NCBI GenBank assembly: GCA_030272155.1
Contig: CP126200.1
Coordinates: 1,178,001-1,242,000 of the forward strand
Length of the DNA stretch: 64,000 nt
Reading direction: 5' to 3'
From: Tetradesmus obliquus
Taxonomy: Eukaryota > Chlorophyta > Chlorophyceae > Sphaeropleales > Scenedesmaceae
Under the pieces are notes generated by a model. It worked only from the letters and a program-made list of their open reading frames with translations, made no database searches and had not been told where the DNA came from. The first letter of the stretch is position 1. Each line of letters opens with the position of its first letter. The position numbers and the translations under genes were made by a program. This document shows positions 63,441-64,000 of the stretch, one piece after another.

Positions 63441-64000
63441 GCGACGACGGCAGCAGCAAGATCAACCTGGCCGGCATGCAGTATGCTGCAATTGCGCTGG
63501 CGCACGCAAGCGGTTCAGCAGGCTGCCCTTTTCCTCATCATTGGGTGAGCTCAGATAAGCAGGCGAGATCTATAGACAGACGACTTAGCATAGTAGGTTT
63601 CAGCTGGCAGCAGCACAGCTAGCAGATCTCAGCTGGCAGCAGCACATGCAAACATAACGTGTTACTTCTATGTTTTAGGCGACATGGTGAGCCGGGCGCC
63701 TCTTCTGCACGCTCACATTACAGTTGAGCGCTAAGGCTCAGTAATGCACAGTAATGCTTTGGAGAGACGCATGCGTCTGCTGCTCATGCTTTAGAGAAAC
63801 ACATGTGTCATTGCCTTATAGGCAATGGGCACTGAAGCAACACCTTACACACGACAGAGCAGGTTCAACCTGATAGAGTCTAGCAGTCACATGCATGCGC
63901 CAAAGCTGCCAGTAATCCTGAATCCAGCCAACTCACCCCGATTGGGCAGATGTGCCTGCACCACAGCCGCTTCTCAAAGACCATGGAGAAGCCTACCGCA
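60908..64000 (-). CDS. polytopic 4Fe-4S membrane protein, partial (5' part beyond window)
   Basis: Exons in gene order: 64000-63937 (cut by the edge), 63389-63294, 63086-62881, 62594-62525 and a terminal exon from about 61590 to the TGA at 60908. The first encodes VGFSMVFEKRLWCRHICPIG, the next GMNGLFSKLSCTEIR and GICAASQCSRHCHK, the third LPGCPMNTYPA, and the fourth HVDNKDCVMCANCLRACPSG. These give WCR-x-x-CP-x-G, C-x-x-x-C, CPM and the classical CxxCxxCxxxCP motif of polytopic membrane ferredoxins (NosR/CcoG-like relatives). The terminal exon has hydrophobic spans (FAASLALLAAPGAIALLW, LAYSMLPLVWAGNLAYY) consistent with a membrane C-terminus. Joins of the first four exons keep phase. The join to the terminal exon is uncertain and an exon may be missing. 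Likely role: membrane electron transfer. Confidence 0.72.
62486..62510. repeat. inverted repeat in the Fe-S gene intron
   Basis: Arms TGTGTTATAA and TTATAACACA separated by five bases, about 15 bases inside the intron after exon 62594-62525. Confidence 0.9.
62525..62594 (-). other. [4Fe-4S] ferredoxin exon
   Basis: This 70-bp exon encodes HVDNKDCVMCANCLRACPSG SAQ between a CTG-repeat acceptor and GTGAGG. The Cys spacing C-x2-C-x2-C-x3-CP is diagnostic for one [4Fe-4S] cluster. It is too short to show up as an open frame by itself. Confidence 0.9.
62970..63002 (-). repeat. trinucleotide repeat in the Fe-S gene exon
   Basis: About eleven CTG (AGC on the gene strand) encode a poly-Ser run in the exon 63086-62881, between TALML and YCTLAGPLEG. 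A further (CAG)n lies at about 63400-63438 in the preceding intron, next to the acceptor of exon 63389-63294. Confidence 0.9.

Overview
The window looks like nuclear DNA of a chlorophycean green alga. It is GC-rich and full of CAG/CTG triplets. Its genes have many introns with GTGAGT/GTGCGT donors and CTGCAG acceptors, possible TGTAA polyadenylation signals, TTTAGGG-type telomere-like repeats inside an intron, and algal-type retroelements. A scenedesmid-like (Sphaeropleales) genome is a reasonable guess but not proven. No prokaryotic operon, tRNA, rRNA or CRISPR array was seen.

Layout. 1-3165: no convincing gene. 3166-16992 (+): alpha-glucan water dikinase (GWD), about 22 exons, with plastid-type N-terminus, two CBM45-like starch-binding regions, phosphohistidine domain and nucleotide-binding C-terminus. 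About 19.4-34.1 kb (+): a HEN1-type small-RNA 2'-O-methyltransferase with dsRBD, FKBP-like and methyltransferase parts. 34.4-48.2 kb: a mobile-element-rich interval. It holds hypothetical membrane-protein fragments, a 2.84-kb EnSpm/CACTA-like DNA element (36553-39394, TIRs and a 3-bp TCG target duplication), a 3' fragment of a retroelement with a nuclease-like domain and an inverted 5' piece, a stray copy of an RGG/Gln-rich helicase tail, and a 5'-truncated LINE with a 908-codon open frame (43733-46459). 48215-about 58233 (-): a SEN1/UPF1-type superfamily 1 helicase with an RGG/Gln-rich tail. 59623-60102 (-): a small hypothetical protein. 60908-64000 (-): the C-terminal part of a polytopic 4Fe-4S membrane protein, cut by the window edge.

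The functions are unrelated: plastid starch phosphorylation, small-RNA stabilisation, RNA/DNA unwinding and a membrane redox protein. They do not form a pathway.

The most striking signal is structural. In GWD, HEN1 and the helicase, ends of exons are reiterated in tandem with the adjoining splice site. Donor-side copies run downstream into the intron, acceptor-side copies lie upstream, and 3'-terminal exon ends are repeated after the stop codon. Copy numbers range from two to about twelve. Many copies are decayed, yet most keep a GT donor or AG acceptor. This looks like a genome-wide process that builds introns and decoy splice sites from exon ends, resembling intron gain by tandem duplication but recurrent and in several genes at once.
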